The notes beneath the pieces are model-generated. The model did no database searches, was not told the DNA's origin, and saw only the letters and a list, made by a program, of their open reading frames with translations. 47,483 nt of DNA, taken from assembly GCA_948788915.1 (NCBI GenBank), contig CAQFOZ010000015.1, positions 1-47,483 on the forward strand, given 5' to 3'. A program made the translations under genes and the position numbers. The stretch is from an uncultured Muribaculaceae bacterium. GTDB lineage: Bacteria > Bacteroidota > Bacteroidia > Bacteroidales > Muribaculaceae. Shown here piece by piece: positions 7,435-16,161 of this stretch (positions are counted from its first letter, which is position 1; every line of letters begins with the position of its first letter).

Positions 7435-10400
7435 ATGCGCATAAAAATCAGCAAAGTAGCAAAAGACTTAAACGTAGGAATCAACACCGCCGTTGAATTT
7501 CTGCGAAAGCACAATGTCGAGATTGAAGAGAATCCCGGCCCGAACACGCGTCTTGATGAGGAAGCGGTTGATTTGTTGACACGCGAATTCAGCAAAGACA
7601 AAAATGTCAAAGCGATGTCTGATGAAATAGTGACATCACGCAAAAATGAACGCAAAGAGAAAGCGGCAAAACAGGAACGAATTCCTGTTGAAGAAATCAA
7701 AACTTCCGTACCGTCAAATGCCGGGCCTAAAATTCTTGGCAAGATAGATCTTGACAGTCAAAAAGCTAAGGCTGCTGAACCGGAGCGCATACAGGAAGAA
7801 ATTAAACCGCTACCGGAACCCGAACCTAAACCGGTGATAAAACAGGAGCCTGAAACCGAGATTAAGCCGGAACCTAAATCCGAGCCAATGCCCAATCCGG
7901 AGCCGGAATCTCCTGTGACAGCACTGGCAGAAGAGAAACCCTCTGTCAAGAAAGAGGACACCGAGCACAAAAATGATATCGGCAAACCGGAAGTAAAATC
8001 AGAAATGAAACAAGAGGCCATGCCGAAACCAAAAGCTCAGAATGAAAATCCGAAGAAACCGGAAGAAGCAAAAACCGAACCGGTAAAGCAGGAAGCTCAA
8101 AAACCGGCTGTCGCTAACATGAAGCAACAACAGACGGAGAACAAGGCCCAATCTGCACAAAAGGCTCCGGAGAAAGCTAAAGTTGCCGATTCGGCCCCGG
8201 TTAAAGAAATTCAGGTGGAAACCGCAGCAAAACAAGATGATGATTCTTCGGGCAACGTGTTCCGTTATTCTTCAGCACCTGCTGGCCCGGAACTGAAAGT
8301 GGTCGGAAAAATAGATCTTTCTGCCATAAACCAGTCGACAAGGCCTAAAAAGAAATCTCGGAGCGAGCGCCGGGCTGAAGCAGGCGAGAGAAAAAAGCGC
8401 AAGCGTATTGGGAAGGAGAAGATTGATATAGAGAAGGCTGCACAGCAACCGGGCTTTGGAAGCGAAAACCGTAAGAAAGACCGTTCAGACAGCAACCAGT
8501 CTCGCGGAGGCCAAGGCGGAGGCAACCAAAGGGGCGAAAACAAACGCAAAAAAGACAAACATCCTGTTAAACAGGAGATCAGCACTGAAGATGTGCAGAA
8601 ACAGGTCAAGGAAACTCTTGCACGCTTGACAAACAAAGCTCCTAAAAAGAGCGCCAAATGGCGTAAGGAGAAGCGTGAAGAGATGCACAACCGTGAGATT
8701 GAAAATCTTCAGCGCGAAGAAGCGGAAAGCAAAGTAATCAAGATTACCGAGTTTGTTACGGCAAATGACCTTGCCAGCCTTATGGACGTTCCGATCAACA
8801 ACGTCATAGCAACATGTATGAATCTCGGTGTGATGGTTTCTATAAATCAGCGTCTGGATGCCGAGACCATCAATATCGTTGCTGAGGAATTTGGCTTTAC
8901 AACTGAATTTGTAAGCGCAGACGTTACCGAAGCAATAGAAGTGACGGAAGATACGGAAGAAGATCTGCAAAGCCGGCCTCCTATTGTTACTGTGATGGGA
9001 CATGTCGACCACGGTAAGACTTCATTGCTCGACTACATCCGCAATGCAAATGTTATTGCAGGTGAAGCCGGAGGTATCACCCAGCATATCGGTGCATATA
9101 ACGTAAAACTTGAAGACGGACGCCACATAACATTCCTTGACACTCCTGGTCACGAAGCTTTTACTGCCATGCGTGCACGTGGTGCCAAGGTAACAGACCT
9201 TGCAATCATTATAGTTGCTGCGGATGATGACGTGATGCCACAGACTGTAGAGGCCATAAACCATGCGTCTGCCGCAGGTGTGCCTATGGTATTTGCAATC
9301 AATAAGATTGATAAGCCGGCAGCCAACCCTGACAAAATCAAGGAACAACTTGCACAAATGAACTATCTTGTTGAGGAATGGGGTGGTAAATACCAGAGCC
9401 AGGACATTTCCGCCAAGAAAGGTATCGGTGTGGATGAACTCATGGAGAAAGTGCTGCTTGAGGCTGAAATGCTTGATCTCAAAGCAAATCCCGATCGAAA
9501 TGCCATCGGATCCGTTATTGAGTCATCTCTTGACAAGGGAAGAGGATATGTGGCAACTGTGCTTGTGCAGAACGGCACGCTACACGTCGGTGACGTCATC
9601 CTTGCAGGAACCCACTTCGGCAAGGTAAAAGCTATGTTCAACGAGCGTAATCAACGTGTCAAAGAGGCCGGTCCGGCAACTCCGGTACTGATCCTCGGTC
9701 TGAACGGTGCCCCGACAGCAGGTGACACCTTCAATGTTCTTGAAACAGAGCAGGAAGCACGTGAGATTGCAGGAAAACGCGAGCAGTTGCAACGCGAACT
9801 TGGTCTGCGTACAAAGAAACGCCTCGGACTCGAGGAACTTGGCCGTCGCCGTGCACTCAACGACTTCCACGAACTCAATCTTGTTGTCAAAGGAGATGTG
9901 GATGGCTCAATCGAGGCATTGTCGGACTCTTTGCTTAAATTGTCAACTCCAGAGGTTCAGGTCAATGTGCTTCACAAGGGTGTGGGTGCCATATCAGAAT
10001 CAGATGTAACACTTGCAGCCGCATCAGATGCAATCATCATCGGCTTCCAGGTTCGTCCGTCAGCTTCAGCAAAGAAAGAAGCTGAGAAAGAGGGCGTAGA
10101 GATTCGTCTCTACTCTGTCATATACAAGGCAATCGAAGAAGTCAAGGATGCTATGGAGGGTATGCTTTCACCGGAGATCAAGGAGGAAATTACAGGTACG
10201 GCAGAAGTGTTACAGACCTATCACATCTCCAAAGTCGGCACAATTGCAGGTGCTATTGTGCGTGACGGCAAAATCAAACGTGCAAGCAAAGTTCGACTCA
10301 TTCGTGATGGTATCGTGATCTACACAGGAGAACTTGGTTCTCTCAAACGATTCAAAGACGATGTCAAAGAAGTAGTTTCCGGTTATGACTGCGGTCTGTC

Positions 10401-10479
10401 AATACAGGGCTACAACGATGTCCGCGAAGGCGACCTTATCGAAGCATACGAAGAAGTTGAGGTTAAGAAAACTCTCTAA
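7435..10479 (+). CDS. infB: Translation initiation factor IF-2
   Basis: A 1014-residue GTPase that places initiator tRNA on the 30S subunit and promotes subunit joining. An IF2_N helix module sits at residues 3-25. Roughly residues 60-400 are low-complexity, rich in Glu, Lys, Pro and Gln, with repeated EPEPKP/KPEPKSEP-type units and an RGGQGGGNQRG patch. A second IF2_N-like module follows near residue 440. The G domain begins with GHVDHGKT (522-529), then DTPGHEAF and NKIDKP. C-terminal domains II to IV close the protein. The long N-terminus accounts for its size relative to E. coli (890 residues). A strong terminator follows at 10502-10540. Confidence 0.97.
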   Translation: MRIKISKVAKDLNVGINTAVEFLRKHNVEIEENPGPNTRLDEEAVDLLTREFSKDKNVKAMSDEIVTSRKNERKEKAAKQERIPVEEIKTSVPSNAGPKILGKIDLDSQKAKAAEPERIQEEIKPLPEPEPKPVIKQEPETEIKPEPKSEPMPNPEPESPVTALAEEKPSVKKEDTEHKNDIGKPEVKSEMKQEAMPKPKAQNENPKKPEEAKTEPVKQEAQKPAVANMKQQQTENKAQSAQKAPEKAKVADSAPVKEIQVETAAKQDDDSSGNVFRYSSAPAGPELKVVGKIDLSAINQSTRPKKKSRSERRAEAGERKKRKRIGKEKIDIEKAAQQPGFGSENRKKDRSDSNQSRGGQGGGNQRGENKRKKDKHPVKQEISTEDVQKQVKETLARLTNKAPKKSAKWRKEKREEMHNREIENLQREEAESKVIKITEFVTANDLASLMDVPINNVIATCMNLGVMVSINQRLDAETINIVAEEFGFTTEFVSADVTEAIEVTEDTEEDLQSRPPIVTVMGHVDHGKTSLLDYIRNANVIAGEAGGITQHIGAYNVKLEDGRHITFLDTPGHEAFTAMRARGAKVTDLAIIIVAADDDVMPQTVEAINHASAAGVPMVFAINKIDKPAANPDKIKEQLAQMNYLVEEWGGKYQSQDISAKKGIGVDELMEKVLLEAEMLDLKANPDRNAIGSVIESSLDKGRGYVATVLVQNGTLHVGDVILAGTHFGKVKAMFNERNQRVKEAGPATPVLILGLNGAPTAGDTFNVLETEQEAREIAGKREQLQRELGLRTKKRLGLEELGRRRALNDFHELNLVVKGDVDGSIEALSDSLLKLSTPEVQVNVLHKGVGAISESDVTLAAASDAIIIGFQVRPSASAKKEAEKEGVEIRLYSVIYKAIEEVKDAMEGMLSPEIKEEITGTAEVLQTYHISKVGTIAGAIVRDGKIKRASKVRLIRDGIVIYTGELGSLKRFKDDVKEVVSGYDCGLSIQGYNDVREGDLIEAYEEVEVKKTL

Positions 10480-10501
10480 AATTATACTATAATTATAGAT
10501 C

Positions 10502-10540
10502 AAATATGCGCAATATCGTGTCGATATTGCGCATATTTTT
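10502..10540 (+). terminator. Strong terminator after infB
   Basis: A perfect 17-bp stem (10502-10518 with 10522-10538) with a 3-nt loop TGT ends in TTTTT. It is 23 nt beyond the infB stop and marks the end of the rimP-nusA-infB operon. folK begins only 15 nt later, so folK would depend on readthrough or on a promoter that was not recognised. Confidence 0.85.
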
Positions 10541-10554
10541 AGAAACTGTACAAA

Positions 10555-10968
10555 ATGGAAACGAATTATTATATTAATATAGGCAGCAACCTCGGCAACA
10601 AAATGCTCAACATCAGCAAAGCTGTAAGCATGATTGAAAAGGAGTTTGGATGGTTTGAACTTTCCAAACCCGTTAAATCAGAACCGTGGGGCTACGAATC
10701 CGTGCATAAATTCGTAAATATAGGGATGCGCTTCATTTCTGAAAAGGAGCCCCTTGAAATACTCCATATCCTTCAGAAAATTGAACGAAAGATCTCCCCG
10801 TTGTCTCACCGTAAGAAAGACGGCACATACGCTGATCGCATTATAGATATTGATATCATGGCGGCCGATGGAATAGAAATGGCTACTCCCGAGCTAACAC
10901 TCCCCCATCCACACCTACACGACCGAGATTTCTTTCTAAACACCTATAACGAATTAAGACAGCGGTAG
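10555..10968 (+). CDS. folK: 2-amino-4-hydroxy-6-hydroxymethyldihydropteridine pyrophosphokinase
   Basis: A 137-residue HPPK that transfers pyrophosphate from ATP to 6-hydroxymethyl-dihydropterin in folate synthesis. Family features in order: YINIGSNLGNK near the N-terminus, SEPWGYESVHKFVNIGM, and the signature region ending DRIIDIDIMA, where the two Asp bind Mg-ATP, followed by LPHPHLHDRDF. It is a little shorter than E. coli HPPK (159 residues), with one surface loop reduced. The expected HxxRxKDG of the signature reads HRKKDG. The stop codon lies inside the 14-bp hairpin at 10954-10984. Confidence 0.9.
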   Translation: METNYYINIGSNLGNKMLNISKAVSMIEKEFGWFELSKPVKSEPWGYESVHKFVNIGMRFISEKEPLEILHILQKIERKISPLSHRKKDGTYADRIIDIDIMAADGIEMATPELTLPHPHLHDRDFFLNTYNELRQR

Positions 10969-10984
10969 CTTACCGCTGTCTTAA
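10954..10984. terminator. Hairpin overlapping folK stop, possible terminator
   Basis: TTAAGACAGCGGTA (10954-10967) pairs perfectly with its reverse complement (10971-10984) around a 3-nt loop; the folK stop codon is in the left arm. There is no clear T-run on either side, so it is a strong hairpin between convergent folK and the GH123 gene rather than a textbook intrinsic terminator. Confidence 0.55.
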
Positions 10985-11007
10985 CTCAGTTTCACCCGTT
11001 TTATATA

Positions 11008-12744
11008 CTATTCCCCTGCTTTATTTAAAGCGCTCTTCGCGCTCATGACTATTTGTCTCCACGGAAGAGTCGGGTCATTGACATTCAGCAAACGTATCTG
11101 CTCCAACACATTATCAACACCACTGACATCAACTCCCTGTTTACGCAAAGTCCTCACTTTCTCGGCAGACTGAATACCCTCTATCAGCCGTTCAAACCGT
11201 ACCGTAGAGCGATTCCCGGGATAAACAAGGAAAGTATCTCCGGAATTCCAGTTGCCGAACCTTGAATCAGCCGCAGGATCCTCTGTCCATGAATTATATG
11301 CCCATCGCAACATTCCGTCATAGTCAAGGGCAAGTCCATACCAACCTAACAATTCCGCCTCATATGGTTGAGAATTTGAAAATGTGTTGGGGAAACGTGG
11401 ATTACAACAAACATAAAATGTTGTATTCAAACCTTTTTTCCTGCGCTCAAGAATATCTGAGAGATCGGCAGGTTGCTCCTGTGCCACACATACATCGCGC
11501 ATCTGTGCGTAACGTTTATAAGACTTATGCATGTCGGCTATGGCAAAACCCATCTCCGGAGCATATTTCGCAAGCAGATTTACAGCGGCATCCATCTGCT
11601 CCGGAGCCCTCTCATCCATGGCCATATTTGTAATTTCAAGCCATCCCTTTGTGGCAAGATGTTTCTTAAAATCTATCAGAAACGGCTTCCATATCTCTTC
11701 AAAAACCGTAGTTCCCGGTTCGGCGACAACTGTCACTTTCTCTCCCTTGGCCTGATCATAATACTCCAGTTCACAATTCCACGGCACCATGGAATAGCAG
11801 TTTATCATATCTTTGATACCGATCTCCATCATCATTCCCACCCAGCGGTCAAACACAGTGTAATCATAACTCCACGTTCCATCAGGAAGTCTTGTCCACT
11901 CTATCATGTTCTCATATCCGTCGTAGCACTGATGATTCCAGGGATCTTTATTCAGCGTAGCTGTTATTACCTTCTGTCCTGCATCTCGCAGACGCTCCAT
12001 AACCGGGCGCATGGCTGCAAAATGTTCGTCACTCCACACTTTCACACCTTCTGTACGCGCGACGGCAGAAGGGTGTTGCCATAAATCAAGATGATACTTC
12101 CAGTCAGAAGGAGCGGCCAAAGTATGATTCTGAACAGTCAGGTTAAGCGGAAAGAGAAGAACATCTCCATTGTTCGATGTCACCTTCACATCAGTACTGT
12201 AAGTTCCGGGAACCGCATCTCGTGGCACCTGCACACTTATCCATACGGGACGCACGGTTCTGGCGGCCATATCGTAGACCTTAAGTGTGTCAAGCATGTC
12301 CGGAACAAGGATAGGATCACCTCCTACCACATAGGGAATATTTCCGATTGTATAACGCACAAATCGTGCATCTGCAATCGCTCCCGATAATTTGTCCTCC
12401 GGCCCATAGAAATCTCCGATTTCACACCTGACACCACTTATACTGTCGGCCGACCAGAGTAGCAATTCAGCCGCAGTCCGTTCTCCTCTCCAGGCAGTAA
12501 GACTGTTGCCGCCCCTGTCCATACAATCCGGAAGAATACTTCTTGAGTGACGTCTGTCCCTGTCGCCCCACATTCCCTTAAGCCCGGTTCCAACTTTATT
12601 CCAGGCCTCAGTCTGGGCTGTCGTCAGGAACACAGGATCAACAGGTTCCTGGAATGTAGCAACTCTTACGGTGTCTGCACTGACAGCCTTCGAAAACATC
12701 AACATGCAAGTTCCTACAATAATAAATAATTTATCTTTTCTCAT
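11008..12744 (-). CDS. Secreted GH123-type beta-N-acetylgalactosaminidase-like enzyme
   Basis: A 578-residue protein with an N-terminal signal peptide (about 1-23, cleavage after VSA). An N-terminal beta-sandwich (about 25-205) precedes a TIM-barrel with the DUF4091/GH123 C-terminal region. The Asp377-Glu378 pair in MAMDERAPEQM matches the adjacent Asp-Glu that GH123 uses for substrate-assisted catalysis, in which the substrate acetamido group is the nucleophile and Glu the acid/base. Substrates of known members are beta-GalNAc glycans such as glycosphingolipids. No SusC/SusD genes are adjacent, so it is not in a polysaccharide utilisation locus here. The final specificity is inferred. Confidence 0.82.
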   Translation of the reverse strand: MRKDKLFIIVGTCMLMFSKAVSADTVRVATFQEPVDPVFLTTAQTEAWNKVGTGLKGMWGDRDRRHSRSILPDCMDRGGNSLTAWRGERTAAELLLWSADSISGVRCEIGDFYGPEDKLSGAIADARFVRYTIGNIPYVVGGDPILVPDMLDTLKVYDMAARTVRPVWISVQVPRDAVPGTYSTDVKVTSNNGDVLLFPLNLTVQNHTLAAPSDWKYHLDLWQHPSAVARTEGVKVWSDEHFAAMRPVMERLRDAGQKVITATLNKDPWNHQCYDGYENMIEWTRLPDGTWSYDYTVFDRWVGMMMEIGIKDMINCYSMVPWNCELEYYDQAKGEKVTVVAEPGTTVFEEIWKPFLIDFKKHLATKGWLEITNMAMDERAPEQMDAAVNLLAKYAPEMGFAIADMHKSYKRYAQMRDVCVAQEQPADLSDILERRKKGLNTTFYVCCNPRFPNTFSNSQPYEAELLGWYGLALDYDGMLRWAYNSWTEDPAADSRFGNWNSGDTFLVYPGNRSTVRFERLIEGIQSAEKVRTLRKQGVDVSGVDNVLEQIRLLNVNDPTLPWRQIVMSAKSALNKAGE

Positions 12745-12790
12745 GATATTTAAGATAGATTTTTAAGTAGTTGAAATAAATTAATGAACA

Positions 12791-12898
12791 TATAAAACGA
12801 AGATATTTTTGAGTCGATTTTGGCGCGGAGCTAAGGAGCATATACACATCTGCGACTGAGCGACAAGCTGAAAGCAACCAAAAAGATCAAGTTTTATA
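12791..12898. repeat. Long imperfect hairpin repeat, copy B
   Basis: The arms start with TATAAAAC (12791-12798) and its complement (12891-12898) and pair imperfectly over about 48 nt. The core reads AAGGAG-CATATaCACATCTG-CGACTGAG: the GGAR and GACTGA internal-loop halves of copies A and C are kept, but the central stem and CGGG loop are degraded. Its arm shares ATATTTTTnAGTnGATTTT with copy C, so B and C are related in their arms as well as the core. Confidence 0.65.
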
Positions 12899-12958
12899 GT
12901 TCAAGATTAAAACAATACATATATCGCTTAATTTTTCTCTACTAAGTATGACTCGTAA

Positions 12959-13088
12959 ATTAGTTAATGCATATTTTTAGTGGATTTTCGAGGGATTTAT
13001 GAGAGTTCAGGATGGAGCAATGCGGGCATTGTGACTGACTGAACTCGCTTAAATCACCGGAAAGACACAAAAAGATGCGTTGACTAAT
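12959..13088. repeat. Long imperfect hairpin repeat, copy C
   Basis: The arms ATTAGTnAAnGCATnTTTTT... (from 12959) and the complement ending at 13088 pair for about 53 nt with scattered mismatches, including GAGTTCAG against CTGAACTC next to the core. The core is ATGGAG-CAATG-CGGG-CATTG-TGACTGAC. Compared with copy A, the 5-bp stem differs at two paired positions yet still pairs, and GGAR, CGGG and TGACTGAC are identical or nearly so. It lies between the GH123 and acyltransferase genes, 60 nt from copy B. Confidence 0.75.
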
Positions 13089-13121
13089 CAATACATTAAA
13101 TAATTTCGATGTCATACTTAC

Positions 13122-13955
13122 TTATTGATTTATAATCATTCCGTCTGACAAACTTCGGATCTTCTCGGCAATCTGCTTGAGGCTTAAACCCTCCTCCCTG
13201 TATGCAAGCGGATCAACAGGATGCCCGAATTTAACTCTATAACTTTTTCCCCGTGAAGCTATCACCTCACCCGGGAGGAGTGTCTGTTCAAGATTAACAC
13301 CGATTTTCAATTTCTTTCTCCAATATGCAATCCTGTAAAATCGCTTTCTGTTCAGGGCCTCGAAGCGCACAGGGACAATCAGTCTTCCACTCTCTATTGC
13401 TTTCGAGACAAACGATTTCTGCCATTGAAGATCTCTGATCGTATCATCAGGATACAACCGCGAAACAAGACCCGCAGGAAACATCACAATCTGTTTGTCT
13501 GACATATATGCCTCGCTAATGATCTTTGCCGCCCCCCTTGCCTGCGATCCATATTTATTCACCGGCAAAAAGACAGATTTCAACGGCTCGATATTAAGCA
13601 ACATGTCATTAACGATGAAACGCACATTATCATCACCATATTTAGATCCCAGAACCATTATAAGCCCGATTCCGTCAAGTCCTCCAAGAGGATGATTGGA
13701 AGCGAACACATATCTTCCACCCTCCGGAATCTTGTCAAGTCCCTTCACTTCTATCCTGAGGTCAAGATAATTGTAGACTCCTTTGGCAAACTCAGACCCC
13801 TCTCTTGGGTACAGGGTGGCAAGAATATCATTAAGCTCTCTCTGGCATATAAGTTTCTCCAACCCTTTAAGCAAAATACCGGGTATAAGCTTCCCTTTCC
13901 ATCCCCTCACTCGTGTGCGGATTATATTTGTCAGATCTAATTTCTGAGGTGCCAT
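13122..13955 (-). CDS. PlsC-like lysophospholipid/1-acylglycerol-phosphate acyltransferase
   Basis: A 277-residue acyltransferase of the PlsC superfamily. The catalytic motif HX4D is seen as NHPLGGLD, followed by the substrate-binding FPAGLVSR (the family's FPEG type), with P-V-R of the later motif at IVPVRFEA. A membrane role in phospholipid or amino-acyl-lipid synthesis is expected. Bacteroides GlsA (glycine-lipid O-acyltransferase) is a related possibility, but its GNAT partner GlsB is not next door. The start is put at ATG 13953-13955; the frame's upstream TTG sits directly behind the obgE stop. The gene follows obgE within 6 nt, so it is probably cotranscribed. Confidence 0.82.
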   Translation of the reverse strand: MAPQKLDLTNIIRTRVRGWKGKLIPGILLKGLEKLICQRELNDILATLYPREGSEFAKGVYNYLDLRIEVKGLDKIPEGGRYVFASNHPLGGLDGIGLIMVLGSKYGDDNVRFIVNDMLLNIEPLKSVFLPVNKYGSQARGAAKIISEAYMSDKQIVMFPAGLVSRLYPDDTIRDLQWQKSFVSKAIESGRLIVPVRFEALNRKRFYRIAYWRKKLKIGVNLEQTLLPGEVIASRGKSYRVKFGHPVDPLAYREEGLSLKQIAEKIRSLSDGMIINQ

Positions 13956-13961
13956 TTTCAA

Positions 13962-15134
13962 TCAATCCGGGTTAACGGACGACTCCTCATCCCAAAACTC
14001 ATCGTTCCAGTCTTCATCATCCCAGTTTTCTGTGTCATCTTCATCAATCTCCGGCTGATCGAATATAAATTCATCCTCTTCTTCAACACGGTGTCTCCGA
14101 TCAAGTGGGCGATGTGTGATACTGAAATTGTTTTTGTTATCTTCTGAATTTATTTCGCGCCACAAAAGATCTTTAAGTTCGGTAATTCCCTGTCCTGTGA
14201 CTGCGGAAATAAAAACAGCTGGAACATCGTCCGGAAGATCCATGGCAATCTCAGCTCGAAGTTCGTCATCAAGCATGTCGGATTTAGAAATGGCAAGAAC
14301 TCTGCTCTTGTCCGCCAGTTCAGGATTGAATTCTTTGAGTTCCTTCAGCAAAACTTCATAATCATGTTTTATGTCATCGGAATCAGCAGGAACCATAAAA
14401 AGAAGCACAGCATTGCGCTCTATGTGGCGCAAGAACCGTAGGCCAAGTCCTTTCCCTTCGCTCGCCCCCTCGATAATGCCTGGGATATCCGCCATAACAA
14501 AAGAACGGTCTCCACGATAATCTACAATTCCGAGACTCGGCTCCATAGTCGTGAAAGGATAATCTGCAATTTTAGGCTTTGCCGCCGAGATAGCAGAAAG
14601 GAGTGTTGACTTTCCTGCATTGGGAAACCCCACAAGCCCGACGTCTCCAAGCAGCTTAAGTTCCAGAACAACGGCTTTTTCAAGAGCCGGCTGACCCGGT
14701 TGGGCATAGCGTGGGGCACGGTTGGTAGACGTGGCAAAATGCCAATTCCCAAGACCGCCCTTTCCACCACGTAAAAGTTTGATTTCCTCTTCATCCCGAG
14801 TCACCTCACAGAGAAATTCTCCCGATTCTGCATCAAACACCGCAGTGCCTACCGGCACTTCAATTATCTGATCCTCACCATCTTTCCCGGAAGAACGGTT
14901 CTCTCCTCCGCTCTGTCCGTTTGTTGCAAATATATGTCTTTTATAACGCAGTGGCAAAAGCGTCCACATATGTCTGTTTCCTTTAAGAATTATGTGACCG
15001 CCACGGCCTCCATCTCCCCCGTCAGGTCCTCCTTTCGGAACATATTTTGCACGATGGAAGTGACGGCTCCCCGCGCCTCCCTTGCCTGACCGGCAAAGGA
15101 TTTTAACGTAATCTATAAAATTCGAATCAGCCAT
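13962..15134 (-). CDS. obgE: Obg family GTPase
   Basis: A 390-residue essential ribosome-assembly and stress GTPase. The glycine-rich Obg fold is at the N-terminus (residues 1-158; GGAGSRHFHRAKYVPKGGPDGGDGG is typical). The G domain begins with GFPNAGKST and includes DIPGIIEGAS (switch II) and SKSD. The tail of about 45 residues is strongly acidic and tryptophan-rich (DDEDWNDEFWDEE), replacing the C-terminal domain seen in some Obg proteins. It lies directly upstream of the acyltransferase gene. The first ATG is used; AAGATTTG upstream is a near miss to the -7 consensus. Confidence 0.95.
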   Translation of the reverse strand: MADSNFIDYVKILCRSGKGGAGSRHFHRAKYVPKGGPDGGDGGRGGHIILKGNRHMWTLLPLRYKRHIFATNGQSGGENRSSGKDGEDQIIEVPVGTAVFDAESGEFLCEVTRDEEEIKLLRGGKGGLGNWHFATSTNRAPRYAQPGQPALEKAVVLELKLLGDVGLVGFPNAGKSTLLSAISAAKPKIADYPFTTMEPSLGIVDYRGDRSFVMADIPGIIEGASEGKGLGLRFLRHIERNAVLLFMVPADSDDIKHDYEVLLKELKEFNPELADKSRVLAISKSDMLDDELRAEIAMDLPDDVPAVFISAVTGQGITELKDLLWREINSEDNKNNFSITHRPLDRRHRVEEEDEFIFDQPEIDEDDTENWDDEDWNDEFWDEESSVNPD

Positions 15135-15225
15135 AGCCGTATTTATTCTTATTAATTATCAAATCTTTAAAACCGGAGGGTTCCCTCTCCAAAAATATGT
15201 TGAGTTAAGAGTGTGTTTAAATTTA

Positions 15226-16122
15226 TTACAACTCTTCATATTGTGAAATAGTTTTCTTCAGCTCATCACACACCATCGCTTTCAGTTCTTTCGGAGCAAG
15301 GACCTCAATTTGGGATCCATACCCAAGCAATTCATGCACAAGCTCATAATTAAGCTTTAAATGGTATGTAAAAATAGAATATTTGTCGTGAATCTCCTCC
15401 TGTTGCGTAGAATGCATCGGTAATGCCCGAAAATACTTTGCCTGCTGCGGTGTCGTTTTGATTTTCACAACACGCACAGGAGCCTTTGAGACAGTAATTC
15501 CAACTATATTATCGAAAAACGATGAAGGATCGAAATCATCCGGCATCTGGAAATTCTCATTCACAAGATTCATGGCGCGCACGCGGTCAAGAGCATACGT
15601 TCGGATATCACGGTTTTTATCACGCAATCCCACCATATACCAACGTTGCTTGTATCTCTTTACAAAATAAGGATGAAATATTATTCCTTCTTCAACTCTC
15701 GACCGGTTAAATCCGGCATATGAAAACTTAACTTTCTCCGAATTTCCGATTGCCTCAAGCACTGTCGGCAAATATTCCCGAGCGGAAGGCACATCCTCTA
15801 CCAAAATCCGTTCTCCTGATATACTGGATTCTTTCATGGCGGAAGACACCGCATAAGAGTCAAGCAACCAATTGGAAAGAAGAGGATTGCTGTCTTCTCC
15901 CTGGCTTATATAATACTCTCCTCTCTTATTACACAGGATATCAATATGAAAATTCTCCTCTATTGCACGCCGGTAATGATAAAACGTACGCTGAGGTATA
16001 GGATTGCCATCCCCGACAGGAGAACGCATCCACAACCGGTCTATTTCATTGCGGGTGAGCTTACCATAACGATTTATGGTATCTACTATCCATATGTATC
16101 TACTTATCAGGTCACGCGCCAT
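15226..16122 (-). CDS. WYL-domain transcriptional regulator
   Basis: A 298-residue protein with an N-terminal winged-helix region (about 1-60; YGKLTRNEIDRLW and RTFYHYRRAIEENF) and a central WYL domain, a ligand-sensing SH3-like fold (about 115-205, with QRWYMVGLRD). A WCX-like C-terminal extension follows. WYL regulators often sense nucleic-acid fragments or nucleotides and control DNA-damage or defence genes. No target operon is visible beside it, so its regulon is unknown. The promoter at 16130-16161 places the transcription start within a few bases of the ATG, making this mRNA nearly leaderless. Confidence 0.88.
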   Translation of the reverse strand: MARDLISRYIWIVDTINRYGKLTRNEIDRLWMRSPVGDGNPIPQRTFYHYRRAIEENFHIDILCNKRGEYYISQGEDSNPLLSNWLLDSYAVSSAMKESSISGERILVEDVPSAREYLPTVLEAIGNSEKVKFSYAGFNRSRVEEGIIFHPYFVKRYKQRWYMVGLRDKNRDIRTYALDRVRAMNLVNENFQMPDDFDPSSFFDNIVGITVSKAPVRVVKIKTTPQQAKYFRALPMHSTQQEEIHDKYSIFTYHLKLNYELVHELLGYGSQIEVLAPKELKAMVCDELKKTISQYEEL

Positions 16123-16129
16123 ACAATTA

Positions 16130-16161
16130 CAAAATTAATAAATTGGCGTTATGAATACAAT
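16130..16161 (-). promoter_or_regulatory. Promoter of WYL regulator, nearly leaderless
   Basis: On the minus strand, -33-like ATTG (16158-16161) and -7 TAATTTTG (16130-16137) are separated by exactly 20 nt. The expected start is near 16124-16125, two or three bases before the ATG at 16122. Confidence 0.65.
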
